From positions 65,261,524 through 65,325,523 of the forward strand of contig CM070722.1 of NCBI GenBank assembly GCA_036346275.1: a stretch of 64,000 nt of DNA, written 5' to 3'. The DNA is from Otatea glauca. Taxonomy: Eukaryota > Streptophyta > Magnoliopsida > Poales > Poaceae. Shown piece by piece: positions 46,771 through 57,531 of this stretch. Numbering within the stretch: position 1 is the stretch's first letter; each line of letters starts with the position of its first letter. The notes under the pieces were generated by a model. The model was not told the DNA's origin. It worked only from the letters and a program-made list of their open reading frames with translations, and searched no databases. Made by a program: the position numbers and the translations under genes.

Positions 46771-47976
46771 TAAGATTATTGCTAGCCTTATCAGCTCGGG
46801 AAGGATGGTTAGTACATCACCTTGACGTTAAATCAACCTTTTTGAATGGAGAGATTCAAGAAGAGGTTTATGTAACTCAACCGGAGGGATTCATCATTGC
46901 CAACAAAGAAAACAAGGTATACAAGCTATCCAAAGCGCTTTATGGTTTGCGACAAGCACTGAGAGCGTGGAACATCAAGCTTGACAATACACTGAAGGAG
47001 CTCGGTTTTAGTAGATGTCCTCAAGAACAAGCTGTGTACAAGCGAAGCACCAGAGATGGTTTGTTAATCGTCGGAGTATATGTAGACGATTTAATTGTTA
47101 CAGGAGCTAGTGAGAAAGAAGTACATATCTTCAAAGAGCAAATGAAGAAACAATTTGAAATGAATGACTTGGGACTTCTCTCTTTTTATCTCGGAATTGA
47201 AGTGCAGCAAGGCGGTAGTGAGATATCCATAAAGCAAACTGGATATGCTAAGAGGATTCTACACCAAGCTGGAATGTTGGGGTGCAACCCAACAAAATAT
47301 TCGATGGAACCTAAACTGCACTTGACTAAAGATGAAGAAGGAGAACCAGTGGATGCAACTGCTTATCGGTGTTTGATTGGGTGCTTGCGGTATATACTCC
47401 ATACCAGACCGGACTTGAGTTATTTGGTCGGCATGGTCAGTAGATACATGCAGGAGCCGGAGCAAAGCCATTTGGCGGTGGTGAAGCAGATCCTTCAGTA
47501 TGTCAAGGGGACAGTCGGTTTTGGCATCACTTATAGGAATAATGGAGACGGTGAGTTGATTGGCTATAGTGATAGCAATCTCGCTGGAGATCTCGATGAT
47601 CGAAGAAGCACAACCAGTATGTTTTTCTACTACTCCAGAGGTCCAGTTGCTTGGTGCTCAGAGAAGCAGAAGACGGTGGCATTGTCATCCTGCGAAGCAG
47701 AGTTCAGGGTAGCTACTGCAACGGCTTGTTAAGCCATGTGGTTGAGAGATCTGCTTAGTACTTTGACAGGTCAAGCACCGAAGGAGGTTCTAATGCGAGT
47801 AGACAATAAGTCTGCTATTGCACTCATGAAGAACCCAGTGTTTCACAGAAGAAGTAAGCATATTGATACAAAGTTTCATTTTATTTGGGAATGTGTTGAA
47901 AACGGACTGGTTTCAGTTGAACATGTTAGTCCCGAAGAAAAGTGTGCAGATATTCTAACCAAAGCACTGGTAAGAG
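46771..47976 (+). pseudogene. Copia pol, 3' portion (RT remainder and RNase H)
   Basis: Continues the RT cut at 34210: HLDVKSTFLNGEIQEEVYVT, ALYGLRQALRAWN, the catalytic YVDDLIV (about 47080-47100), YLGIEVQQ, CLIGCLRYILHTRPDLSYLV and the RNase H start IGYSDSNLAGDLDDRRST (about 47557-47610). A TAA interrupts at about 47730. RNase H continues with RVDNKSAIALMKNP, RSKHIDTKFHFIWE and CADILTKAL up to about 47970, where a solo LTR interrupts it. The last codons lie at 51164-51228. Confidence 0.92.
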
Positions 47977-48839
47977 TGAAAGTTTAAGCTCCATTAATTT
48001 GGTTTTGGTGTGAATGACAAATCTAACATTGAGACTAACTCTTTTGATAATTATAATATTGATTAGTCTCAATTGTTAATTAATGACAAATCTTTTTATG
48101 AGACTAACTTTTTTTGTTGAGCTTAACTCTTATTAGTCTTTTTTGGATGAAAAAGATGAAAATATTAAAGGTATGTATTCAAATTCATATTATCATATCT
48201 TGTTGCATTCCTTGGATATAATATTCATGATCATATTGATAAATCCAAATATGAGACTAACTCTTTTATTAAGTATATCTTTGATTAGTCCAATTTCATT
48301 CAAAAATGGAAATCCCAAAGGTATGCATCAAATACAACTCCATTGTTTCTAGATGCATTACTTAGATTCAAGATAAAAGATGAACTCTACCGTAGTTTCA
48401 ATCTTAAAATGTGCATAATGTTTTCAACTCTATATATGCATGAATGCACATATTTAGGGGGAGTTCATACCTTATCTTGATGTTTCAATAGTATTGATCC
48501 CTTTCATCTTGCTACAAATTTCAAGGATCATTACTTTGAAACAAACTCTTGAGTATATATATAAAACTTGTGTGGTTGTAGTATACTCATGTTAATATGG
48601 GACAAACTCGAAAGTAATATCAAAAATTGAATATGTGCATTTGATTCAAGTTCAATTATTTGTATGCACACATTTAACGGAGTTTATTCTATAATTAATG
48701 GTCTTAAGAGTATTGATCCTTTTCCACCACTCCATATAAATTGAATCATTACTTTTAAATACCATCGAATTGAGTATATAAAACTTGTGTAGTTAATTTA
48801 TACTCATGATAATTTAAATTGTGTTCGGTTGCCATTCAA

Positions 48840-49870
48840 TCAACAAAAAACTAATCATGTGTTGATGGTTCACTTTGTTGATTCTAGAGCAGTTAAAAGT
48901 TCTTGGGTATATGAAGCATTAGTTGCAGTAGTATACTCAAGACACAACTAATCTTTCAATCAATTGTCTTTAGGTTGTGGTCAATCATCAAAGGATCTTG
49001 GGAGCATCCATTATGTGTTAATGAAGTGCATTGATGATTGAGACAACCATGTACTTTGGACTAACACTTTCAATGAGTTTGAAATAGGTTAAGTCCAAGA
49101 TTGAGATGGATAAACGGGACAAGTACGTCATCATGTGTTGATGAGCGTCAAGAGAGGATCCTGAAGCTAAGGTAAGGGGAGTTCATCATGTGTTGATGAA
49201 CAAGATGAAGATCCCGACTTGGAGAGAAGATAATCGGTCATCATGAAAGCTCCAAGTGGTTGCGAGAGCCAAAGGTATAACAAGCTAGGGCTAAGGATGT
49301 GTTTCTAGTCTTTTACCGGTCTCAGTATTTGGATGGGAGACCCGGTTGCTAGTATAGGTTGCCATACTATTAAAAGGGGTCGAGTCTTCTAGCTTGAGTC
49401 TCATCATGTGTTGATGGCTCAATCCCGCTTGCTGTAACTCACACTTTCTTGATTTGGTTTTAGCATTGAGTAAGTATTTGCGAATATGTTTTGCAAATAG
49501 TTGTAACTTATGCTTGCAATTTTATTGATGTGTTATTTGCATAGAGCTTTGATTTGCAAATATGTTTTGCAAATAGGAGAAGCTCATGTTTGATATTGTT
49601 TTGCAAATATGTTTTGCAAACAAGTTGATATTTGTGCAATTCTTTGGAGCATGTGACTAGAGTTTGCAAATGTGTTTTGCAAATTAGTTTGATAATGTGT
49701 TGATCATCACATGGCTCAAAGATGTGATTTTGATTAGTCTTTTTTGCAAGATTTATATTTGCAAATATGTTTTGCAAAATATTGGTGTTCATGCATTTGA
49801 TCTTGGAGCATGTGATTATAATTTGCAAATATGCTTTGCAAAATTATTTTGATCATGAGTTGATCATCAC
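48840..49870. repeat. Short palindrome families inside the solo LTR
   Basis: CATCATGTGTTGATG recurs about six times (48855-49425), and GCAAATATGTTTTGCAAA recurs about eight times (49480-49840). Both are palindromic or near-palindromic. Confidence 0.85.
49323..49345 (+). other. 5S-rRNA-like C-box fragment in the solo LTR
   Basis: CAGTATTTGGATGGGAGACC closely resembles the C-box part of the 5S rRNA internal promoter (AGTACTNGGATGGGNGACC). Flanking sequence does not align convincingly with the rest of 5S rRNA, so this is not a 5S gene. Confidence 0.45.
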
Positions 49871-50119
49871 ATGGCTCAATATTTGCTCTTATTGAGCCTT
49901 GATAGCTTTAGTCACGCTCTTGATCAAGTTTATGTGAAGGATTTCGAGAAAATCATATTTTAGACATGAGTGGCTACATTGGAGTTTTTGTGATATTTTA
50001 AAATATCTATGTTTGCTTAAATTGTGAAAAGGGTGGAAATTGTAGCCTTCTTGATAATCTTCGTATAGAGTCCAAGATCGCATAAATCGGAGTTTGGAGT
50101 AAAAAGTTATGACTTTTTT

Positions 50120-50310
50120 TTGCAGAAAATATGGTAGTGCCGCCCCTACATGGACAGTAGTGCCGCTCGATTGAAACTACCGGCCCTACATGGGCGGTAT
50201 TGCCGCCCGAGCAGCACTACCGCTGAATTTTGCAGTAGTTATTTACCAGAGAAGGTTTTTTTGAGTTTAAATGCCGGTACTACCGGTCCTAGATGGACAG
50301 TAGTGCCGGG
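50120..50310. repeat. GC-rich palindrome cluster in the solo LTR
   Basis: Repeated TAGTGCCGCCCCTACATGG, CGGCCCTACATGGGCGG and CGGTACTACCGG motifs. These may form stem-loops, as in the palindromic LTR modules of Sireviruses. Confidence 0.7.
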
Positions 50311-50459
50311 GGTACTGTAGCAACAACTAGTTTCAGTGCATTTAATGCCCATTTTACCCCACAACGGCTAGTTTTCTTTGGGAGACTATAAAAGGAGCCT
50401 TGGGGCTGGCATTTTGGTTTGTGTTGTGGTTTTAGAGAGTTCATTGCTCTTTGTAGTTG

Positions 50460-50640
50460 AGTTGTGCATGTGTTGCACTCTCCAATTTGGTTTTTGAGCT
50501 AAGAGTGATTTTAATTTGCATGTGTTGCAATTAGAAGTGGGTTGAGTGCTCTTTGTGCATGTGTTGCACTTAGAGGAGAGCCTTGTGCATGTATTGCACT
50601 CGGTGAGCATCCTTCTGCATGTGTTGCACTTGGTGAGGAT
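50460..50640. repeat. TGCATGTGTTGCA repeats in the solo LTR
   Basis: Five copies of GTGCATGTGTTGCACT or close variants, spaced about 30-60 bp, in the probable transcribed R/U5 part. Confidence 0.8.
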
Positions 50641-51225
50641 TAAGCAAAAGGTTTGACTTGTTACTTTTGATGTTTGACTTGTTACTTCTCAATGGAGGTT
50701 GTGAGAAGTACCGACAAATTTGTGAAGGTTAGAGCTTACCTGCCCGAAGGCGGAAAGAGCTAGCATTAGTAGAATCGAGGCGGGTGCTCAATTAGTGGGA
50801 CCGGCCCAAAGCGGTTTGGGCTTGCCTCAACGTGGATTAGGGGTAACCGGCAAGTCTCCGAACACCATGGTAAAATATCGGTGTGACTCTTGTGTTTGCT
50901 TTCAATTTTCTATTTACATTGTTGCAATTTACATTTCTAGAATTAAATTACTTGATTGTCTTTAGGATTGCATATTCTTGAGTAGAGACATAATTAGCTA
51001 GTGCACTTAGTTGAGACTAGATGATTTAGGCTTTATTTGGTCAAAATCATTTGTTTATTGTTTCCGCGTATAAATTAGGTTTTGACCAAAGAGCGTTTAG
51101 ACAAAAAAATTTAATACCACCTATTCACCCCACTCTAGTCGGCATTCTCGATCTTACAAAGAGTGAAATTCGCAGAAATACAGGAGTTGATGGGCGTTAG
51201 GAACATCGCTGGTGGAAATCAGGAT

Positions 51226-51237
51226 TAAGGGGATGAA
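51226..51237 (+). other. Copia pol stop and polypurine tract
   Basis: The pol stop TAA at 51226-51228 overlaps the purine tract AAGGGGATGAA immediately before the 3' LTR at 51238. Confidence 0.8.
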
Positions 51238-51622
51238 TGTTGTATATAATCCTGATTAGTTGAAAACGGTTTTGGTTAGAAGTTTGTTTTGTTTACGTTT
51301 TGTCGGATAGAAAAACAGTAAAAGCCGAATACTAGTTCGATTGGGATTGGATTACTTTGAAAATATCAACTTATCTGTAACTCTGGCATTAGAAAAAGGA
51401 GAATATACATCAGAAAATGCTGCACAGTTGGGGCAGCACCAAAAACTTCTTGTTGGTTGTTTTGCTCTGCTGTTGTTCACATCTGACGTCTTTGTGTTTT
51501 TCGACTGTGAATTGTTGGCTTTCTTCTGAAGAGCAGAACAGAGGCAAAAGCTCTGTTGTCCTTCTGCTTTGCTGAACGAAATACACGAGCAGCAGAGGTA
51601 TTTTTCAAGATCGATACCAACA
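51238..51622 (+). repeat. 3' LTR of the Copia element (385 bp)
   Basis: Same ends as 30757-31222, followed by the target duplication CGCCT. It lacks the extra segment of the 5' LTR and has a few point differences. Confidence 0.95.
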
Positions 51623-51707
51623 CGCCTTTCCTTTCCATGAACCCACAACGTATTCGGACTGCGGCACGCGGAGTACTACTCCGTTTGGAATTCGGATTCT
51701 CGTTGCC

Positions 51708-51714
51708 CTATAAG
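51708..51714 (+). promoter_or_regulatory. TATA-like box of TFIIS-like copy A
   Basis: CTATAAG about 115 bp upstream of the ATG at 51829, at the position of CTATAAAT in copies B and C. The Copia element ends 86 bp before it. Confidence 0.5.
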
Positions 51715-51828
51715 TCGCGCACACACCGGCGCATGGGAAGGCCGACGAATGACAAGTTTCCCATCGCCCACCACCTCTCCCATCCGCAACTCCGATCCCT
51801 AGCGAGGCTAGAGTTTGCTTACCCCGAC

Positions 51829-52724
51829 ATGGCCGCCCGAAGCCCGCTTCACCGGTGGAAGCCCTTCTTCGCCACCTTCGCCTGCATCGACGCTGCCATC
51901 GAGGTCGCCGATCCGGACCTCTCTCGTGACCACTTCCGGTGCGCGAGAGGCCAGCTCGTCGAGATGCTCTGCGATGCCACGGACGACAAGCAGGTGGAGA
52001 GCTTCTGCCGGGTGCTTGTCGACGTGATGGCCGAGTCGCTCGTGACGCTGCAGTTGATGCCCATGAAGCCGACGATGACCTCGCTAAGGCCGTCGACGCG
52101 CTAAGGAAGCACGAGTCAGAGCGAGTCCGCGGCCTCGCGAGCGGCATCGTCCGCGGGAGGAGTGCGTCGGTCGAGGACGACCTTGCCAGGGTCAGAGCCG
52201 CTATGGAGAAGCTGGACCAGATACCTCAACTAGAGGAGACCGGTCAGCATGTGTCGTCGGATATTGACGATACCAGCATCTTGAAGCCTTCGCCCAAGAA
52301 AGCGGCAACCGTCGTCCGCGGCGATCGTGTCAAGACGGTGAAGATCTCACAGCCGTCGCTGCCCAAGAAGAGGGCTCCGGTTGTTGGCAGCGGTCGTTCC
52401 AATAGGACCAACATGGACGCGTCAAAAAAGGTTTTACAGCCGCTGCCCAAGAATGTGTTGCATGTTGTTGGCATCGCCGGCGGCGACAGTGTCGGGTCCT
52501 GTTCCGATGAGAAGATGGAGGCTACAAAGCGCAAGCTCCGCGAAGGGTACCAAAAAGCAGAGCACGCGAAGCGGCAGCGCAAGATCCAGGCGATCCAGGC
52601 CCCAGAGATGGTGAGGCAGAGGCAGCAGAAGATGCACCCCATCATGAGGGTGCGGAGCCGGGTGAGCTGCACGAGCTCCATGGCCGAGAGGAGCTTCTTG
52701 ATGTCGTCTCTTCAGAAGATTTAG
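51829..52724 (+). pseudogene. TFIIS N-terminal (Med26-like) domain gene, copy A, frameshifted
   Basis: Begins MAARSPLHRWKPFF and is clearly homologous to the intact copy at 56611. The frame breaks near 52070, where this copy is 13 bp shorter than copy B within the domain, and the second part is open in another frame to TAG at 52724. The downstream part keeps LRKHESERVRGLASGIVRG, KRKLREGYQKAEHAKRQR and SSMAERSFLMSSLQKI. It is more diverged from B and C than they are from each other. The Copia 3' LTR lies about 200 bp upstream, so the original distal promoter is separated by nearly 21 kb. It may be a pseudogene or a gene with a sequencing error. Confidence 0.75.
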
Positions 52725-54650
52725 AGTTCTATGAGGGTTCAGTACTTCTCTGTTGGTGTATCCAAGATCATAGCGATCGCTCTGTAACTTGTTGGTGTAC
52801 AACAAATTTTGATCTGCTCGTGTAATGCGGTTATGTACCTTGATAGTAGTTAAACTTGTTTTTGTCCTGCTCGTGAATGTAAACAGCTAACTTGTATATG
52901 ACTTGGTGAAATTAACCCACTATTCTTAGTAAATCGTTCTATTCGCCGCGCTGCTTTTTTTTTTTTGGGTTTTGATAAGTATCACCCGGATGTTTTGTTA
53001 CTAAAAATCACCTAAATTTTGGGACGTCAGATCCTCTGTGTGATTGGTGCATTTTGTGATTAATGAAGTGGGCGTGTATGTATTAACAGTATTGTATTCA
53101 ATCTGTTAATCTAATCCTAATGTTCTGTAAGCTAAGTGTGGTAGTTTTGTAAGATACTATTACAACTCTTTTATAAGCTAAGATTACTAGTCCTATAATA
53201 CTTGATGCTCCCATTAGAACCTTTTGCTTTACACCTGCTAGTTTTGTTTATCCTGAAAGTATAGTGTTCGTATGGGTCAATAATTGTTTTGTTAGCTTAT
53301 GCAAAAACACATATCTAACTACTAAAATCAATGCAATATCAACCCCTCACTCAAATAAATTGTTTTGTTGGCCTAAGCAATTACAAGGTCAACCCTTCAC
53401 ACTTAAGGTTGAGATTGATATGAGGAGAGATGGTGTGGAAATAATGAGCATTGGCTAGTTGAATTACCAGACAACTCTGTTTCCTTCTCTGAAATTTTGA
53501 GGAGTTTACTTGCTACATCCGATTGTTCTTCCTTTTTTTTGAGTAAAATTACTATGACTAATTTATTTGCAGTAGAAACTTTTTACTTTTGTTTAGGAGT
53601 GAAATTTAGGCTTCAGTAGATTTTGTTTAAGTCAGTAGTTTTGTTAATTGTCTATACTTCTCTTTCAGTGAATAGTTTTGTTAGGTTTTTAGTTTCCATG
53701 GATGGAGGTTTCCAGCTTCAACTGCTCATATTTTTTCTATTTTTTCAACATCTTTGATTTTACTCTGAGTATCAAGATTTGTGAGGGGTCTTTCAGTTTG
53801 AGCAAAGGGCGGTGGAATGCTGGGTCTTGGAAGGGAGTGGCTTCTCCCTTTTCTTAATGTGCTTATCTCAAGCAATAAGCCCATTTCATTCGAGGAGAAA
53901 GTGATATTTTTTGGCTTGATCCACCCGAGATACTTTACCTTTATTTTTGTCCAATAGACAAGTTTAGATAGCATTACAACTATATGATGTGAACTGTGAC
54001 TGCTGCAGAAGAATCTATATATTTTGTATATGTGTTATCAAAGGGGACCATGAACTTATTGGGCAATCAAACACAACATTACTTTGTTTTATTTTGGGTA
54101 AAAGTTTTTTATTATACTACATTCTTAGCTATTGTCCTTTTTGAGGAAATAATAACTGTTGGGACATGAACCCGAAAATGGACCGTGACATGTGCTTATA
54201 GAAATTCATGTTAGTAGCTTTTATAGGAGGGGAAACCACAGCCTCAACCATGGTTCAAATTGGTTAATCAAACCGTCGAATTCAACCAGGAGAAAGAGCC
54301 ATCTATCTGTTGATGAATAGAGGATTGTGTGATGTTACACAAGTAGTCAATAAAACAATCAAGTGTATTTTTGCTGCTAACTCATATCAAATCAAATTGT
54401 GCATTCTAGATGTTTATTTTTTGTATGCCTGTTTATTTTAGGATTGTAGTTTTGTAAGGCTTATCAAGTAACTAACATTGGTTATGTTATTCTGAAAAAA
54501 AGAGCTACTTGTGCTGGATGTTGTTCCAAATATTCTTGGTTTTTTTGTCACATGTGTCATTAGGTGGTAAAGATCAGAGTCAATGATTTATATGATCAAC
54601 AATGCCGTATGATTTGTCACTTCTACTTTTTGAAAGGTTTTATAGTCTCG
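52725..54650. other. Intergenic region between TFIIS-like copies A and B
   Basis: AT-rich, with only short ORFs lacking motifs. No gene or repeat is supported. Confidence 0.55.
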
Positions 54651-54654
54651 CAAT

Positions 54655-54895
54655 AAGAGACCGTTTAATGCGGTCTGTTTAGTGGAGTGGATGTAGTATT
54701 TTATAAGAGACCGTTTAATAAATAGCTAATTTTCCTCAACAATAAGCTGCAAAAGCAGATTTAGCTTAGTTTTTGGTTTTTGTTAGTTATATATGGATTT
54801 TGGCTTATGTCAAAAACCACTTAAAAGCTAAGCTGTTTGGGGGGCTTACTGGTTTTTCAGAAGATTAAACTGGTTTTAAGTTCCTCCAAACAGGG
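54655..54895. mobile_element. MITE remnant related to the one at 18090-18339
   Basis: Shares TTTTTGTTAGTTATATAT, CTTAAAAGCTAAGCTGTTTGG, TTACTGGTTTTTCAGAA and the CCAAACAGGGC end. The left part is rearranged (GAGACCGTTTAAT occurs twice). Confidence 0.55.
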
Positions 54896-55366
54896 CAGTC
54901 CCCATTTCTTGGAGAACATTGTTTCTCCTTCCCAAGTTTTCAGTCTGCCTTGGAGAGCATTGTTTCTCCTTCCCAAGTTTTTACCAAGAACAAGGTATAA
55001 CTACTTGAACCTTTGTAGGTTGTTTTGCTGCTTCATTATTATCACTGAAATACACTGATTTGAGGTCTTTGGCGTGGGACCTTATCAGATGATCTCAAGC
55101 AATGGTCAAGATCAACACTTTGGATCTGAGATTTTTTACTCTTCCAGCTTTTGTTAGAGCTCTGTTTTCTTCATTCTTGCTTTGTTGTATTACTACTGTA
55201 AATGGACTTCAAGGAAATTAGTTATATAGAATATCCTTCCATTTCGTATAATAAAACTATCCAGATGGAAGGATTTCAAGATTAGTTTCATAAGCCTTCC
55301 AAAAGAAACACACATGTGCTTTGTTGTAGGTTTTATATTAACAAGATGATTGGTTCAAAATGGAGT

Positions 55367-55723
55367 CTAAGTGGAGAGTGTTGTGTATGCTTTTCTGAGT
55401 TCATCACTTTTCTCCGCCCCTAGCTGCTCCGTGCCCTCCGCAATGGAGCCCGCCGACGCTCGACGCCAATCCTCCCACCAGCCCGTGCAGTGTGCGACGT
55501 CGTCGTTGAGCTGGAGCACTAGAGGGAGGTAGCGGCGGAGGGCGGCCGGGCGGAGGGAGGCCAGGAAGGAGCCGCGTGTCGAGGAGGCGGGCGAGGAGTG
55601 AGGTGGCGCCGAGGAGGCGAGAAATGGGGACTGCGATTTGCGGGCTTGCGGCGGGCGCAGGGGAATAGGAGTAGCCAATGGGGGATGAGAGTTAGGATTT
55701 TGTTTTTTTAATGTATATCTCAA
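55367..55723 (-). other. Possible coding fragment upstream of copy B, minus strand
   Basis: An ORF starting MRYTLKKQNPNSHPPLA ends in EGTEQLGAEKSDELRKAY. The same sequence recurs in unit 2 (61011-61343) with frame changes. The GC-rich, Ala/Pro-rich composition with an acidic end resembles a grass first exon, but I do not recognise a family. Splicing is unclear. Confidence 0.3.
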
Positions 55724-56494
55724 GTGGGGTCACATGTCATAGTATCTGTGAGTACTCAAACCTACGAGTAAAACTGCCATCTCTAACTGAACCTGGGAGA
55801 AACAGAAATCAAAATTTAATCCAGCAGCCAGAGAGTGAGTACCACCCAGAGCATAGGCTGGCGTTCAGAGGGAAAATCACTTGATGCTTGTCTGGAAAGA
55901 AAAGCTGTGAGGCGAGAGTGGCTTGTGTAGACAGCGTAACCTTCCTTCAGTCGCCCATGCAGGAAATGAAGGTTAGTTGAGTTTGAATTCCTCCCTACTG
56001 TGCCCCGCTGTACATGTAAGCTGTGAAGTTTTTCCCTGGTTGTCTGAGAAGTCCACCGAACTGGGGCAGTGCTGCTGCCAACCAGAAATCCCTCTTTTGA
56101 TCCCCTTGTTCCTTGGATTTTACTACTAGTAAGTTGGCAGATATAACGGAGCACATTGATTCATGAAGGAAACGGGGCAAGCATCATCAGCGGCATAGTA
56201 AACTCTTGGATCAAGAGGCTAGTTTTTTAGAGATTTTTTTTCTTCGAAACTAGAATTATCCATGTATTTAAATTTGAAATACCGCCTGATGGGTTCACCT
56301 GACATAAACACAGTATGGAATCCCTAAAGATTAACTGAAAAATAAAAATTACCGCACACGGATGGCCCAAATACGAAACATTCAGTGGCTGCGTAGCCCG
56401 CACGGCGCGGGAGGCAATCCGCCCAACTCCATCACATAAATTCGACTGGATCACGCGCACTTGTGCTCCGTCGGGCATGCGGATTCCCGGCGCC

Positions 56495-56502
56495 CTATAA
56501 AT
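56495..56502 (+). promoter_or_regulatory. TATA box of TFIIS-like copy B
   Basis: CTATAAAT about 110 bp upstream of the ATG, in a CGCC-rich context conserved in copies A and C. Confidence 0.65.
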
Positions 56503-56610
56503 CGCTCGCCGGCGCATGGGGAAGCCAGCGAATGCCAATAAGTTTCTCATCGCCCTTCTCTCCCATCCACAACTCCCAAGCTAGCTAGGGCAGAGTCTGC
56601 GTAACCCGCC

Positions 56611-57531
56611 ATGGCCGCGCACAGCCCCCTCCGCCGGTGGAAGCCCTTCCTGGCCGCCTTCGCCTGCATCGACGCCGCCATTGAGGCCGCCGATCCGGAC
56701 CTCTCCCGCGACGACTTCCGCCGCTCGAGGGGCCAGCTCGTCGAGATGCTCTGCGACGCCACAGACGACGGCCAGGCGGAGGGGCTCTGCCGGGTGCTCG
56801 ACGAGGTGATGGCGGAGTCGCTCGTGACGCTTCAATTGGTTCCCGTGAAGCCGACGACGCTGGCGTCCACTGACCTCGCCAAGTCCGTCGGCGCGTTGAG
56901 GAAGCACGGGTCGGAGAGAGTCCGCGGCCTCGCGAGCGGCATCTTCCGCTCATGGAGGGCGTCGGTCGAGGACGATCTCGTCAGGATCAGAGCCGCCATG
57001 GAGAAGCTGGACCAGGCAACACAGGAGGAGACCGATCAGCATGTCTGTTCGGATATTGACGAGAAGATGAAGCATCCTGCCAGGATCTTGGAGCCTTCGC
57101 CCAACAAGGCGGCTGCCGTCGTCGGCAGCGATCGTGCCAAGACGGCAAAGATCTCAGAGCCGCTGCTGCCCAAGAAGAGGGCTCCGGTTGCCGAGTGCGG
57201 TCGTGTCAATACGGCTAGCATGGACGCGTCAACCAAGGTTTCAAACCCGCTGCCCAAGAAGGTGTCGCCTGTTGTTGGCATCGGCGGCGGTAAGAATGTC
57301 AGGTCCTGTTCTGACGAGAAGATGGAGGCTACGGAGCGCAAGCTCCGCGAAGGGTACCAAGAAGCAGAGCACGCCAAGCGGCAGCGCAAGATCCAGGTGA
57401 TCCAGGCGCCGGAGATGGTGAGGCAGAAGCAGCGGAAGATGCACCCCATCTTGAGGGTGCGGAGCCAAGTCAGCTGCGCGAGCTCCATGGCCGAGAGGAC
57501 TTTCTTGATGTCGTCGCTCCAGAGGGTTTAG
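56611..57531 (+). CDS. TFIIS N-terminal (Med26-like) domain protein, copy B, intact
   Basis: A single-exon ORF of 306 residues with ATG in a GCC-ATGGCC context and TAG stop at 57529. Residues about 50-125 form a helical TFIIS N-terminal/LW domain: LCRVLDEVMAESLVTLQLV, then DLAKSVGALRKHGSERVRGL and ASGIFRSWRASVEDDL. The pattern of a small bundle with RKH...VR.LA..I...W is what defines this domain in Med26, elongin A and TFIIS, where it contacts transcription-elongation partners in the nucleus. Residues 130-235 are a low-complexity linker with repeated PLPKK. Residues 236-306 form a basic region (RKLREGYQEAEHAKRQRKIQ) ending in SSMAERTFLMSSLQRV. The C-terminal part resembles grass Med26-like proteins. 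The exact complex is inferred only. It is flanked by a frameshifted paralogue upstream and a near-identical duplicate downstream. Confidence 0.85.
   Translation: MAAHSPLRRWKPFLAAFACIDAAIEAADPDLSRDDFRRSRGQLVEMLCDATDDGQAEGLCRVLDEVMAESLVTLQLVPVKPTTLASTDLAKSVGALRKHGSERVRGLASGIFRSWRASVEDDLVRIRAAMEKLDQATQEETDQHVCSDIDEKMKHPARILEPSPNKAAAVVGSDRAKTAKISEPLLPKKRAPVAECGRVNTASMDASTKVSNPLPKKVSPVVGIGGGKNVRSCSDEKMEATERKLREGYQEAEHAKRQRKIQVIQAPEMVRQKQRKMHPILRVRSQVSCASSMAERTFLMSSLQRV

Larger units (their letters stand above)
47977..51158 (+). mobile_element. Solo LTR (Copia/Sirevirus-like) nested at the end of Copia RNase H
   Basis: Begins TGAAAGTTTAAGC and ends TCTCGATCTTACA, flanked by the 5-bp target duplication AAGAG (47972-47976 and 51159-51163). 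The Copia coding sequence continues correctly once it is removed. Length is 3182 bp. It contains no primer-binding site, gag or pol. The end ATTCACCCCACTCTAGTCGGC resembles the end of the Sirevirus LTR nearby (CCCCCCCTCTAGTC), so a related long-LTR Copia family is likely. Confidence 0.88.
30757..51622 (+). mobile_element. Ty1/Copia LTR retrotransposon, host of two nested insertions
   Basis: The 5' LTR (30757-31222) and 3' LTR (51238-51622) start TGTTGTA and end GATACCAACA. The 5-bp target duplication CGCCT flanks the whole (30752-30756 and 51623-51627). A Met-tRNA primer-binding site follows the 5' LTR and a purine tract (AAGGGGATGAA) precedes the 3' LTR. Gag, protease, integrase, RT and RNase H occur in Copia order on the plus strand. 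Removing the two nested insertions leaves about 5.1 kb, a normal Copia length. The 5' LTR is 81 bp longer than the 3' LTR. Stops and frameshifts make it defective. Confidence 0.95.

Noticed and set aside
49240..49390. A true 5S rRNA gene
   Set aside because: Only the C-box-like part matches. The A-box and the rest of the molecule are not recognisable.
51605..52147. 180-residue minus-strand ORF
   Set aside because: Complement of TFIIS-like copy A and the LTR end; Arg/Ala-rich shadow.
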